From: Lonicera japonica
Taxonomy: Eukaryota; Streptophyta; Magnoliopsida; Dipsacales; Caprifoliaceae
NCBI GenBank assembly: GCA_021464415.1
Contig: JAKCWG010000856.1
Location: 186,001-250,000, forward strand
DNA: 64,000 nucleotides
Direction: 5' to 3'
The first letter of the stretch is position 1; each line of letters opens with the position of its first letter. The translations under genes were made by a program, and so were the position numbers. The notes under the pieces are model-generated. The model was not told where the DNA came from. It searched no databases and saw only the letters and a list, made by a program, of their open reading frames with translations. This document shows positions 1 to 10,949 of this stretch, in pieces.

Positions 1-199
1 TCATGGTAAAATTTTTTTATCTGCATTCGATAAAACTCAACCTAAAACAGACATGTTCATAGGTCTAACAACTGGGTAGAATTTTGTTGCATTTTGGTCG
101 AAATGTCAGATTGGGTAGGCTAAATTTTTCCACAGGTCCATGTAAAAACCTATAGATATTGAAATTAAAAATTTATTAATGCCGAAGAAAAAAAGGAAA

Positions 200-1149
200 G
201 GAGTATTTTGTGTTTGTACTCAACATTTTAAAGTGTATTTTGAATTTGCACCTTACATTTTGTTTGTTATGAGTTTGCGCCCACCGTTAATTTATACTGT
301 TAAGTTGGAAATTTGATGACAATTTTACCCTTAGCTTGTCTTCATTTCCTTCTCCAACTGGTGCAAACTAATGATTTTTTTTAGTGATTCACCTGAAAAA
401 ATTATGTAAAAGTACATCTAGAACTACGCAATTAAATGCTCTACACCCTCCAAAAAAAAAAAAAAAAAAAAAAAACTTACTCCGTTATCTCCATTTAAAT
501 TTCATCCGCAATACATAATTCATCAATTGCACGATTATTTAATACAACAAAAAGGAATATATGAATGTGTATGAGTGAAAATATATAATTACACCAACTG
601 TGTCAAATTAATAGTCACATTTTTTATTTTATACTTTTTTTAAAAAATATTAATTAATATTAATATAAAAAATTGTCTAGAATTTAATGACTTTATTGAG
701 TAATTAAGACAACTAAATAATTCTTCTATCCTAAATTAAGAGTTTTTTAGCATTATTAAGCAAATACTAGTATCATAATTTATGAATTAAGGAGTAATAC
801 TTCCGAATTTAGAGTTAATCGCTAGCAAGAATATATGAAGTTATGCAAGAATTTTAAATGAAAATAGAGTGATCTTCAAAAAATATAAATCGGTGTAAAT
901 ATTCAAGATTGTCTCTCAGAACATTTGATAAAGAAACCTAAACCGCAAGAGAGAATGGAGAAGAAAGAAGAGAGTGATAACACATATATAGCTGCGCGCA
1001 AGAGAGAGATGGGAGTGAGAAAAGGGTAAAATTGTCATCAAGCTTCATACTCAATGGAATAAACTAACAATGGGGTATAAAGTTAAAGAAAAAAAAAATA
1101 TAAGGTGTAAATTTAAAATACCCTAAAACATAAAATAAAATATTCTGCC
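200..1149. mobile_element. Small TIR element (MITE-like), diverged
   Basis: The two ends are imperfect inverted repeats of about 130 bases. On the left, motifs of the form TTTTGAATTTGCACCTTACA (about 237-260) are followed by GATGACAATTTTACCCTT (314-331). On the right the reverse complements occur (AAGGGTAAAATTGTCATC at about 1022-1040, then TAAGGTGTAAATTTAAAATA). The left end contains three short direct sub-repeats of an ATTTTGAGTTTGCACC type. The larger element at 36926-38608 has the same end structure, so the two belong to one family. The interior is AT-rich, has an A run near 454-475 and has no credible reading frame. The exact borders and the target duplication are not resolved. Confidence 0.55.
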
Positions 1150-1465
1150 AACGGTTTCAATAGTTGGACTGAACAAATAATTATATATTACTGATATGGT
1201 CTTTTTTTATTTGTATTTTAGCAAGCAGTTTCAATGTGGGGGCTGAGCAAATAACCATAAATTATTGGTATGGTCTTTTTCTTTTCTTTTTTTACTATTG
1301 CAAAAGTTTTGAAATTGGGGCTAAACAAATAGCTATATAATATTGGAATATTTTTATTTATTCTTTTATCTCATCTCCTTTTTTCACTACTTTTGTTGGC
1401 AACTTTCAGCCACTCTCATTTTAATTAATGTAAAACTGAAACCCAAGTAAACTTATGTATAAATC

Positions 1466-1501
<36 letters not shown>

Positions 1502-2285
1502 AGTATAGATGAGGGGAGTGATTTATACTAAACGTATTTTACACTTTTATCAACTAGTTAAAAATATTTAATATTTGGTCTTACTATACTAAAATATTGA
1601 ACAATTAATTAAATACAGACTCTTACTCTTTTAAGATTCTTGGTCGGCCAATTAACTAAACATGAACTCCTACTCTTGGACCCTTTATGTTATAATAATA
1701 TATTTGTCAAGATACAATGTAGAAATATAATACTTATCACATTAGGATTCACAGAAATTAGAAATGCAATCTTTGTTCTGTTAGGACTCCTACAAGAAGA
1801 ATTCATAAATATTAGAAATCCAGTCTTTATTCTGTTAGGGCTCCCACAATTCGTTTTTATAAAGACAGTCAGGGCCTATATTTTTATTTATTTTATTCTG
1901 TGGGTATATTGTCCAAGTTCATCATCTCTTTCCCTCTATTATTACTATTGCATGATTTATTTATATATATATTTTTAAGTTGCAGTGGATTTGATTATAG
2001 TTTCTTTTTTTGTTTAGTTTAGTTTTTAATTGGACAAGGTTTATATTTCAGCCGCTAATACCCTTCTAATTAAATGAATTTAGGTATAACAACTAATATC
2101 ATAATTCTATAGCAAAAAAGACTTATTTATATTCTTATAATAAACTTATCCTCAAAATACAATATTCGTGGCATTCTTTTCCCAACGGCTTATTCTAGAA
2201 TATAGTAATTGTGATCTACATACATCTTAAACTCCTCTTAGAGTAATTATTAATGTTCTCTTCATGAAATTCTTTTAGTCTATAT
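1150..2285. other. AT-rich intergenic DNA with an ATT microsatellite
   Basis: I see no gene here. An (ATT)n microsatellite lies at about 1467-1500. At 1735-1860 an approximately 57-base unit (AGAAAT...CAGTCTTTATTCTGTTAGG) occurs two to three times imperfectly. This produces an open frame of 112 codons that is low-complexity and hydrophobic and is not credible as a protein. Confidence 0.6.
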
Positions 2286-2290
2286 ACATT
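2286..2290. repeat. Target-site duplication ACATT (left)
   Basis: The five bases ACATT directly precede the left LTR. The same five bases (30689-30693) directly follow the right LTR. This marks the insertion point of the 28.4 kb Gypsy element. Confidence 0.9.
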
Positions 2291-3810
2291 CGTGAGAATC
2301 CGCAAATGCGACCCCCGGGTCTCACTCCCGTTGTTGGGCGTCTGGAACGTCTGAACGGATCCCGTCGTTTCATTTGCTTCGATCGGTGTTGATAATTCAT
2401 ATCGGGTGTCTTTCTATCCTATTTCTAGATACAAAGGGGGTTCGTTCAGAGTCGCCAGTACGTTTTACAAGAAAACGGACAAAATGTTTGTGTAAGAGGA
2501 AAGGCTACAGATAAGCCTTTCTTTACACATTTGTCTGCGAAACCAGGAGTCTATAGAGTTCGGAAACTATATTACGGTTTGGGAAGGTGTTAAGCACCCA
2601 TTCTTCCCTTTCGGTCTCTAGTGGTCTTATATGTTTATTTTATGTTGAAAAACTTGGATGCTTTTACTGACAGTCTACTACTTTCCAAGTGAAAAACCCT
2701 AATTTCTGGAAAAAAGCTGGGAAAGGGATAAAAACCTTTGTATTCCGAGATCCGATGTTTTATTATTATTGAAAGATATAAATACAAATGACAAAACCTT
2801 TTATTTTGAAAGAGTGTCCCGTATTATTTTCCCAGATAATGACGGTTTTCTCGTGTTGTGATTACTTTTGTAAAAGTTCGGATTTTGTATCAGGACTAAT
2901 TCAATATGGAACTAGAACTCTTTGAGGAGAGCTTTATCAGACACGTCGCAGTCTATAAAAAAGACAGGATATGTTGATTTTAATTCCTAGATAAGTCTTA
3001 TCAGTCCGGGTTTTGAAAACAGAATTTTATCCGGATGATAATGTACTTATACTTCTGATTTTGGAAATGATTTTATCAGGGTCCTTTGTTTTGAAAACGG
3101 TATACTACTTTGTAACTTGGCAATAAGTTTATTCAAATAAAACGTGAACTAAACAACAGGAGTAAAACAAGTACACAGATATATAATTTAAATACTAGAA
3201 GAGATTTTCTTTACCTTCCCGACGAGAATAATAATGATAAGAAAGAAAATATAATGCGACAGAGAGATCTCTGGCGATAATGATCTTTTCCTTCTTCAGA
3301 TATTTCCGAGAATGCGATTCCAGAGACGGGACACGTCGAGTGTCGAGAATGGATTCGATAATTACTCAGAAATAAGATTGTAACAGAAAATACTTGATGA
3401 AAGATTAGAAAAATCAGGTATAAGCCAATGATTCTCCAAATCCAAGCTGCTGTCCTTGAACCCTTGGGGGTATTGGCCTATTTATAGTGGTGGGAGTAAT
3501 ATGTCGCGCGACACTTCCCCAAAAGAGACATATGTCGCGCGACAATGTGTCCAATGTCGCCCGACAAACGGCTGAAGTGATGTCTCTGACAGACTGATTT
3601 GTTAGAGAGTGGATGGTCGGGGTCAGAGGGGTTTGTCGTGCGACATAGGAGTGATTGTCATGCGACAATCCCATTTAAAAACAGGTTTGTTGGCCAACAA
3701 CCCTTTTGGGGTAGTTTCGGGTGCTCGGGTGGGTCCCGGACTCCAAAAAAAATAGTAGTTCTCGAAGGTCGTTAGTGTTCTTGCGGGGGTCACGGATCAG
3801 GGTGTCTACA
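2291..3810 (-). repeat. 3' LTR of the large Gypsy element
   Basis: 1520 bases, matching 29344-30688. On the plus strand it starts CGTGAGAATCCG (expected TGTGAG) and ends GGTGTCTACA. It carries about 190 bases (roughly 2323-2520) that are missing from the other LTR. On the minus strand it contains TATAAATA (plus-strand 3479-3486). Downstream is the block GGTGCTTAACACCTTCCC, highly conserved in Tat LTRs (plus-strand about 2585-2605). Palindromes TGTCGCGCGACA and variants lie at 3502-3513, 3533-3544, 3555-3566, 3634-3645 and 3654-3669. Confidence 0.92.
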
Positions 3811-3820
3811 GACCCTCTCG
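3811..3820 (-). other. Polypurine tract of the large Gypsy element
   Basis: The minus strand reads CGAGAGGGTC directly before the 3' LTR start (TGTAGACACC). The nested element has the same ten bases at 16602-16611. This is the expected place and composition for the plus-strand primer. Confidence 0.75.
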
Positions 3821-4024
3821 ACTCAAGCTCCTTGCTTGCAAGGAATTGAGACGACTGGAAGAGACCATGATCCATGGCTCCCGTAAGAACTCTAAGGAGG
3901 TATGCATAGGCAAAAAGTGTTCGTGAGTGCCTTCGGAGAGGGCCTTGTGTTTGGTTTTGCCTCCGGAGAGGGCTTTTGTTACCTCATTGCCTCTTTCGAG
4001 GACTTTCATTTGCTCTACTCGCCT

Positions 4025-4330
4025 TAGATGGGAGGACTACCTTTTGTTCCACTTTGCGCCTCATGTGGGAGGACTACCATTGCTCCACTGTGCCTTTCTG
4101 GGAGGGCTTTTGATCTTCTCGCCTCAGGTGGGAGGAGTACCATTGCTACACTGTACCTCTCTGGGAGGGCTTCGCCTCAGGTGGGAGGACTACCATTGCG
4201 ACACTGTGCCTCTCTGGGAGGGCTTCGCCTCAGGTGGGAGGACTACCATTGCTACATTGTGCCTCTCTGGGAGGGCTTCGCCTCAGGTGGGAGGACTACC
4301 ATTGCTACACTGTGCCTCTCTGGGAGGGTT
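4025..4330 (+). repeat. 53-base tandem repeat
   Basis: Five to six copies of a G-rich 53-base unit (GCCTCAGGTGGGAGGACTAC...CTCTGGGAGGGCTT). Unit starts at 4121, 4174, 4227 and 4280 give the exact period. The repeat keeps several frames open and creates spurious ORFs. It sits between the 3' LTR and the antisense gene, the region of Tat elements known to accumulate tandem repeats. Confidence 0.85.
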
Positions 4331-5270
4331 TCTGATCTATAAGAAGAAAGAAAATTGCCTCTGGGAGGGCTTTTGTGAGTATTTTTGCCTCTGGCGAGGG
4401 CATGTGTTTGTGATTTGCCTATGGCGAGGGCTTGTGTTGTACTCTGGTGAATTTGTTTATTGTCACTCTTGGACTACTAGAGTGAGAGAGAGAATTTTTT
4501 GCGAGGGTGAAAAGAGCTTCTCAGGGTCTAATCTTTATCCGGATGTCCGTTTTCCTGTATCTTTTTGAACTTTACTCTCATGTTTTCCTTGAGTGAAGAT
4601 ACTTCTCTCAGAAGGCAGTTTTCGGATTTCTTTTGCTCTCCGCAGAGTGATGGTTTGAGGTTTTCCAAACCATCTCTTCCGTATCGTGCCGAAAAGAAAA
4701 TTTGTTTGAAAGTTCAATCTTTGATCTCTGTTCTCTTTTTAGTTTTCTCTTTTGGTGGGCCCACATCGTATTCTGTTTTTCGATGCCCTTATTTCTCCCT
4801 CTTTTGGGAAAGACTTTTCCTGGCCTTCTCTGTTTTTGATCAGGAGTCTTTTTATCCCTTTGTTGTGATCAGGAGCCTTACTCACCCAAAACGAAGCCCT
4901 GAGCCGGTTTTGGCCTAGCTGTCACTTTTGGTGTGGCTCTCCCTGTCACTCTGCATTTCTGTTTCGCTCGCTCGCTTTGGGCGCTCATGCGGGTTCTTTT
5001 CTCTTTTCTACTCTTTCAATTTTTTCTATTCCCGTCTTATCTTGATACTTTGCTTTTTTTCATTGATGGTCTCGGTCCTTCTTGGGAGATCAGAGACTAC
5101 TTTAACCGTTGTATTTCGTTCTCGCATTTTTCGAAGAGATGATTTGGAAGTCTTATCCTCGAAATTTCATCCTGGGTGTGCGGTTTTCAGAAATTTTTTG
5201 AAAACTGCTTCTCAGAGGCTTTCCTGCAGGAGAAAAAATGAGACAAAGGTCAAAAAATCAGGGGAGGGGG
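4331..5270. other. Spacer before the antisense gene, shared with the nested element
   Basis: I see no credible coding sequence; the open frames are pyrimidine-rich and lack domain character. The stretch at about 4765-5050 (CGATGCCCTTATTTCTCCC, then GGAGCCTTACTCACC, then CACTTTTGGTGTGGCT) is clearly homologous to 18345-18660 in the nested element. Both elements therefore inherited the same upstream region of the antisense gene. Confidence 0.6.
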
Positions 5271-5276
5271 CCAATA

Positions 5277-5360
5277 TGTTGTGCGACATTTCGGTACAGA
5301 GCTCATAGTCGCGCGACAATGAGTCTGTTTGTCGCGCGACAAACTGGTGTATTATATATG
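5277..5360 (+). promoter_or_regulatory. Candidate promoter of antisense gene 1
   Basis: Palindromes lie at 5277-5288 (TGTTGTGCGACA), 5307-5318 (AGTCGCGCGACA) and 5328-5343 (TTTGTCGCGCGACAAA, perfect 16-base palindrome). They are followed within about 10 bases by a TATA-like ATTATATATG (5351-5360). The ATG used for the gene is at 5498. The same palindrome precedes the TATA box in the element's LTRs and in the second antisense gene. Confidence 0.6.
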
Positions 5361-5497
5361 CCCTTTGCTGAGCTCATTCCACCTCATCCTCTCCTTTCTC
5401 TTTCTCTCTGTAGCTCTCATTCTCTCTTCTCTCAAGCGCGGAAGCCCTGCCGCTTTTCTGATTTTTTCGACTTTCTCACTACTCCCTACATATATAG

Positions 5498-8400
5498 ATG
5501 GACCCTGCTCAACCCGATAGACTGGAGGGTGACTAGGAGGAGGTCACTTTTACCGATGCTCAGGGCGTTCTCCGGTGCAGCCCTCATCATGATGACTAGG
5601 CGGATCTTGATTGGTACGGCGAGGATGGGGTGGACCGCGGTTGGGCGGTGGTCTACCAGGACGTGACCCGGGCTGCTCCAGTCCCGGACGTTCCTTGGCT
5701 CTTGATGGAGCCTATTTCTGATGAGATCCGTCAACGGTCTCTGGTATGTTTTCTTTTCGTGTATTTATTTGTTCGATTATTTATGTTGTCTCCTTCATGT
5801 ATTTTAAACAATGTTAGTATGAATGTCTGCCTAGAAATAACGTCCGATTTAGCAAACACATACTTTTTACCTGTGATACCCTTTAGCTTTTTAAAAAAAC
5901 TACATAATATACCCTCATAACTCCATAACTCTCATAATTACACCAAAGTACCCTCAGGTTTGGAAAATTACATAATTCACCCTTATATCCCTATATGTCT
6001 CGTAATCACACCAAAGTACCCTCAGGTTTGAAAATTTACATAATTTACCCTTATAACCCTATATCTATCATAATTATACCAGAGTACCCTCAGGTTTGAA
6101 AAATTATATAATTTACCCTTATAACCCTATATCTCCCATAATTACAACAAAGTACCCTCATGTTTGAAAAATTACATAATTTACCTTTATAACCCTATAT
6201 CTCTCATAATTACACCAAAGTACCCCTAGGTTTGGAAAATTACATAATTTATCCTTATAACCCTATATCTTTAATAATTAAACCAAAGTGCCCTCAGGTT
6301 TGGAAAATTACATAATTTACTCTTATAACCCTATATCTCTCATAATTACACCAAAGTACCCTCAAGTTTGGAAAATTACATAATTTACCCTTATAACCCT
6401 ATATCTCTCAAAATTACACCAAAGTGCCCTCAGGTTTGGAAAGTTACATAATTTACCCTTATAACCATATATCTCTCCTAATTACACCAAAGTGCCCTCA
6501 GGTTTGGAAAATTACATAACTTACCCTTATTACCCTATATCTCTCATAATTACACCAAAGTGCCCTCAGGTTTAGAAAATTACATAATTTACCCTTATAA
6601 GATTATATCTCTCGTAATTACACCAAAGTACCCTCAGTTTGGAAAATTACATAATTTACCCTAAACACCCTATATCTCTCATAATTACACCAAAGTACCC
6701 TTAGGTTTCGAAAATTACATAATTTACCCTTATAACCCCATATCTTTCATAATTACACCAAAGTGCCCTCAGGTTTGAAAAATTTCATAATTTACCCTTA
6801 TAACCCTATATCTCTCATAATTACACCAAAGTGCCCTCAGGTTTGGAAAATTACATAATTTACCCTTATAACCCTATATCTCTCATAATTACACCAAAGT
6901 ACCCTCAGGTTTGGAAAATTACATAATTTACCCTTATAACCCTATGTCTCTCATAATTACACCAAAGTACCCTCAGGTTTGGAAAATTACATAATTTACC
7001 CTTATAACCCTATGTCTCTCATAATTACACCAAAGTACCCTCAGGTTTGGAAAATTACATAATATACCCTTATAACCCTATATCTCTCATAATTACACCA
7101 AAGTGCCCTCAGGTTTAAAAAATTACATAATTTATCCTTATAACCCTATATCTCTCATAATTACACCAAAGTGCCCTCAGGTTTCAAAAATTACATAATT
7201 TACCCTTATAACCCTATATCTCTCATAATTACACCAAAGTGCCCTCAGGTTTGGAAAATTACATAATTTACCCTTATAACCCTATATCACCCATAATTAC
7301 ACCAAAGTACCTCCAGGTTTGGAAAGTTACATAATTTACCCTTATAACCCTATATCTCTCATAATTACACCAAAGTGCCCTAAGGTTTGGAAAATTACGT
7401 AATTTACCCTTATAACCCTATGTCTCTCATAATTACACCAAAGTGTCCTCAGGTTTTGAAAATTACGTAATTTACCCTTATAACCCTATATCTCTCATAA
7501 TTACACCAAAGTGCCCTCAGGTTTGGAAAATTACATAATTTACCCTTATAATCCTATATCTCTCATAATTACACCAAAGTACCCTCAGGTTTGGAAAATT
7601 ACATAATTTACCCTTATAACCCTATATCTCTCATAATTACACCAAAGTGCCCTCAAGTTTAGAAATTTACATAATCTATCCTTATAACCCTATATCTCTC
7701 ATAATTACACCAATGTGCCCTCAGGTTTAGAAAATTACATTATTTACCCTTATAACCCTATGTCGCTCATAATTACACCAAAATGCCCTCAAGTTTAGAA
7801 AATTACGTAGTTTACCCTTATAACCCTATATCTCTCATAATTACACCAAAGTACCCTCAGGTTTGTCATATTTTTATATTTTTGCTTTGCTTGAAGTGGG
7901 TCGGCCGAGGTTGGGGTTCTCCTAACACTATTTACTTAGAGTGGCAACAGGCACCGGCCCCTGTCCAGGAGTTGCTCCTTGTGACTTCATTTGGTCCTTT
8001 TTTTGATGCCCTCCCGGAGCGGGTATCTAGGGTTGCTGTATTGGTGTCGGCTCTGGTCGGTCACTGGTGGGACACCACTCACACCTTCCACTGGAGTTGG
8101 GGGGAGATGACGATGACCCCCTCGACTTATTTGCTTTGATCGGGATTCCTTCAGGGGGAGTCCCCGTACAGATCGAGGTCCCCTTGCGTCTGACACTAAA
8201 GGGTATTGTTGGCGCACTTGGATGGTTCCCAGAGCGACGAAGTTCTGGTGATACGATTCCCCGGGCGGTATTGGTTATGCGGCTAGCCACGGAGAGAGCC
8301 CAGTTAGTTGCTTCAGGGGTGCCGATGACCCATCAAGAGGCACGCCAGTATGCCCGCGTCTTTCTTCTACTGACGCTCCATGATCTGTTCGAGGCCCGTG

Positions 8401-10501
8401 GGGGGACACGACCCATCTCTGGTGGCTACCCTATTTTCGGGATTTCAGCATCATGTTCGACTATGACTAGGGCGGTATTATTCTTGATGTCCTTTACGAT
8501 GCTATGGACCAGGTTTCCCGTCACTTGGCCCTGAACCTCAAGGGCTTTTCTTTGCTGTGAGAGGTATATACTTTTGTCCCTTATCTGTACTTTTAGTCTT
8601 TTTGCATTTTATCTGCTGCTTGTTGCTAATGTTCTCTATGTCCTTTTTCAGAGTTGGTTTGTGGCCTATACTCGTTTGGGTCGCGCCCAGGTGGATCTCC
8701 TCGTTGAGAACGAGGACCAGTTTCCCTTTCTCCGTCGATTCATTACGGGGAACTATAGAGCTCCTTATGTGTATCGTACTCGGGAGACCGGAGCTGCCGC
8801 GGTCCACGACCTGTTAGAGGAGCATGTGAGTACTTTAGTATTCTTTCTTTTCAAATAGGTAAATGATAAATAAAACATAAATAACTGAAGATAAAAATTT
8901 ATTTTTGTTCAGATTGATTGGGCCCCCTGGTGTGATTTAGGTCTCCACTTCAGTTATGGCCGCGCTCTGACCGCCTCGAGGACCAGGTGGCTTATCAGGG
9001 ATAAGTACGGCATTCACTTTTATTTGGATGAGAGGGTCATTCGCCAGCACATACCGGCCCAGTGGCCCCAAGTTCCCCTATTTTCGCCGGTTCTGATGAG
9101 GCGGACGAGTGAGATTGACCCGGTGACGGTGCAGGCTTTTGTTAACGGGCTCGATTTTCAAACATTCACCGAGGAGGGAGATTATACTGTCTTCGCTGCC
9201 CGTTACTTGATGAGGGAGCCGAAGGGGACTCGGGGACAAGTCTTCTACGAGAGATACCGGGCATTGGGAGGTGATCCCAACTATATACGGGGACAGACTC
9301 ATTTGTCTCAGACAGTTTCCGATCAGCTGCCGCCTGTCCCCGATCAGAGGGACAGCATTATAGACTCCGATGTTGATGACCCTAAGGGAGAGAGCGACGT
9401 CCCTGCTGGTGCTGAGGGAGGCGATGATAGGCCCGAGGGGGGTGATGATAGACCCGAGGGCGGTGAGGGGGGTGGGACAGCGGCTGTTCCAGAGCAGCCT
9501 CCTCAGAGTACGCCTAGAGAGAAGCGGCCTGCCGAGGGTTTTGAGTTCCCCACCGGTCCATCGGTATCTCTGGGAGCTGTTTTTGATGCTGCTGATGCTG
9601 CTGGGGCAGATTTTTTCGAGCGATCTTAGGAGCCTGCAGACTTTGGGGTCGATTATGAGCAGTTTGGGCAGACCCCTCCTACTGCCGTGACTACTCCTTC
9701 TAGCGGGGTCTCGCCTCTGAGAGCGACGGCCGTTATGGACCCTCCGGGCATCCGTACTTACGCTACACTAACTCCGCTTTCGTCGGTTGCTATGGGCCCT
9801 CTGGCCCGATCCCCAGGTCTCGAGGGTTCTTCTTCCTGGCCCCCTTTGTTCCCGATTCGTGAGAAGGGTGGATCTACTTCTGCAGCGGTACCAGCAGGTC
9901 CATCCATTCCTCTGGTTGACATCCCATTTCTTCCTCGGGACATTACGTACGTTGGTGCCGATCTTCGCCGCTACACCGTGCCTGATTATCCTTGACTCGA
10001 GGATACTTTTGACTATCTGGGCGGCCGCGTGGGTGACGAGGTATGTCACTTCTATTCTGTCTTCTGCTGTCCTTTTATATCTGTTTATCTTTTAAAAAGT
10101 GTGCTTACTCCTTTTCTTATGTCTTTTTGCAGCGGGTGAGTGTTCGTGGAGCTGATCTGAGAGCTCTTCATGCCCAGTACCTCTACAACTGGAACCTCCT
10201 CCAGTTCGTTGGTCGGGACCACACGGCATACATGCGCGATTACCAGTGGGCGATCAACGTATCTCTTCGGGTGGACAGCCCTCTGTCCTCTTCTCGTGCT
10301 CGGACTGAGTCTCGGAGGAGTAGCAGCCAGACCTCCAGGCGTTCACGGTCCTCGGTGATTCACCCTACGGCACCGATCCCGTCGACGGGGCCTTCTCAGG
10401 CAGTAGTTCCCTCTCATCCGGATGTCCTAGCGGTCGATCCTACTCCGGAGGAGGGTTCGGGTGACAGTGGGAGCGTGTCGAAGCGCGCCCGAATAGATTA
10501 G
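5498..10501 (+). pseudogene. Antisense gene 1: MAIN-like plant mobile domain protein, decayed, 5 exons
   Basis: Plant mobile domain (PMD, aminotransferase-like) proteins of the MAIN/MAIL1 type are nuclear factors that in Arabidopsis help silence transposons; related domains occur inside plant transposons. Exons by splice signals and frame: 5498-5743 (GT at 5744), 7897-8563, 8652-8825, 8913-10040, 10133-10501; phases join cleanly. Family-like segments are HTFHWSWGEMTMTP then LDLFALIGIPSGG (exon 2) and YLDERVIRQHIPAQWPQVP (exon 4). The C-terminus is Ser/Arg-rich and ends in a basic SKRARID, like a nuclear signal. Breaks: TAG at 5534, 5597, 8468 and 9627; TGA at 8558 and 9993; a one-base frameshift near 8115; another near 8440. 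The start was chosen as the ATG after the TATA-like box. The gene lies antisense to its host element. The assignment rests on remembered family patterns, not a search. Confidence 0.62.
5876..7866 (+). repeat. 68-base minisatellite, about 29 copies, in intron 1
   Basis: An almost uninterrupted array of a 68-base unit: ATAATTACACCAAAGTGCCC, TCAGGTTTGGAAAATTACAT, AATTTACCCTTATAACCCTA, TATCTCTC. The period is exact (for example, the GTTTGGAAAA segment at 6841 and 6909). Copies differ by a few bases. The array fills almost all of intron 1 of the antisense gene (5744-7896). Tandem repeats in the 3' region of Tat/Ogre elements are known sources of satellite DNA. Confidence 0.95.
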
Positions 10502-10829
10502 ATTTTCTTTTCCTATATTTAGTTAGCTCAGACAGATATGTAGTTTTATTTTATTTAGACAGAGATTTAGTTTCTTGAAAACTGTTCTTTTATCAGCTTT
10601 TTTATGGAAATCTTTATTTGTGTCTGATGATGCGTTTCTTATTCCTTATCTGTGATGAAAAGATAATAATTACATGGATCGATAATTTTAAGAGCCATAC
10701 CTTGTAATGTGGCGATACTTATGGTTCCTGCAAAAGAACAGAGTGAGCACATTGCATGCAGAAGTGATTCTTTTGGCACGAATGACTCTTATGTGTAAGA
10801 AAAGCAAAAAATAGGGTGACACCAAAGGG
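10502..10829 (+). other. Spacer between the two antisense genes
   Basis: About 330 bases without coding character. It serves as the 3' flank of gene 1 and runs into the promoter of gene 2. I see no clear AATAAA after the gene 1 stop. Confidence 0.5.
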
Positions 10830-10910
10830 GATTGTCGCATGACAATCCCTCCTGGATATGGGTTTGTCACGCGACAAACAGGTACATGATCCTCTTTTTT
10901 GCTATAAATA
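10830..10910 (+). promoter_or_regulatory. Candidate promoter of antisense gene 2
   Basis: Palindromes GATTGTCGCATGACAATC (10830-10847, one mismatched pair) and TTTGTCACGCGACAAA (10863-10878, one mismatched pair) are followed 25 bases later by TATAAATA (10903-10910). The ATG is at 10950. The arrangement repeats that of the LTR promoter and of antisense gene 1. Confidence 0.65.
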
Positions 10911-10949
10911 CACCCATCTTCCTTCCTTCATTCCTACACCTTTCCCGAT

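Noticed and set aside
1640..1978. Open frame of 112 codons
   Set aside because: Low-complexity hydrophobic translation caused by a short duplicated AT-rich unit; no domain, no promoter.
3927..4568. Open frame of 213 codons with Gly/Trp-rich repeats
   Set aside because: It is the translation of the 53-base tandem array; several frames stay open equally.
5876..7866. 68-base array as a CRISPR or telomere-like repeat
   Set aside because: Repeats are head-to-tail without unique spacers, and the unit is not a telomere motif despite CCCTATA phrases.
8538..8817. Open frames on both strands at 8.5-8.8 kb as separate genes
   Set aside because: They are shadows of the intron 2 and exon 3 region of the antisense gene and have no independent start or domain.
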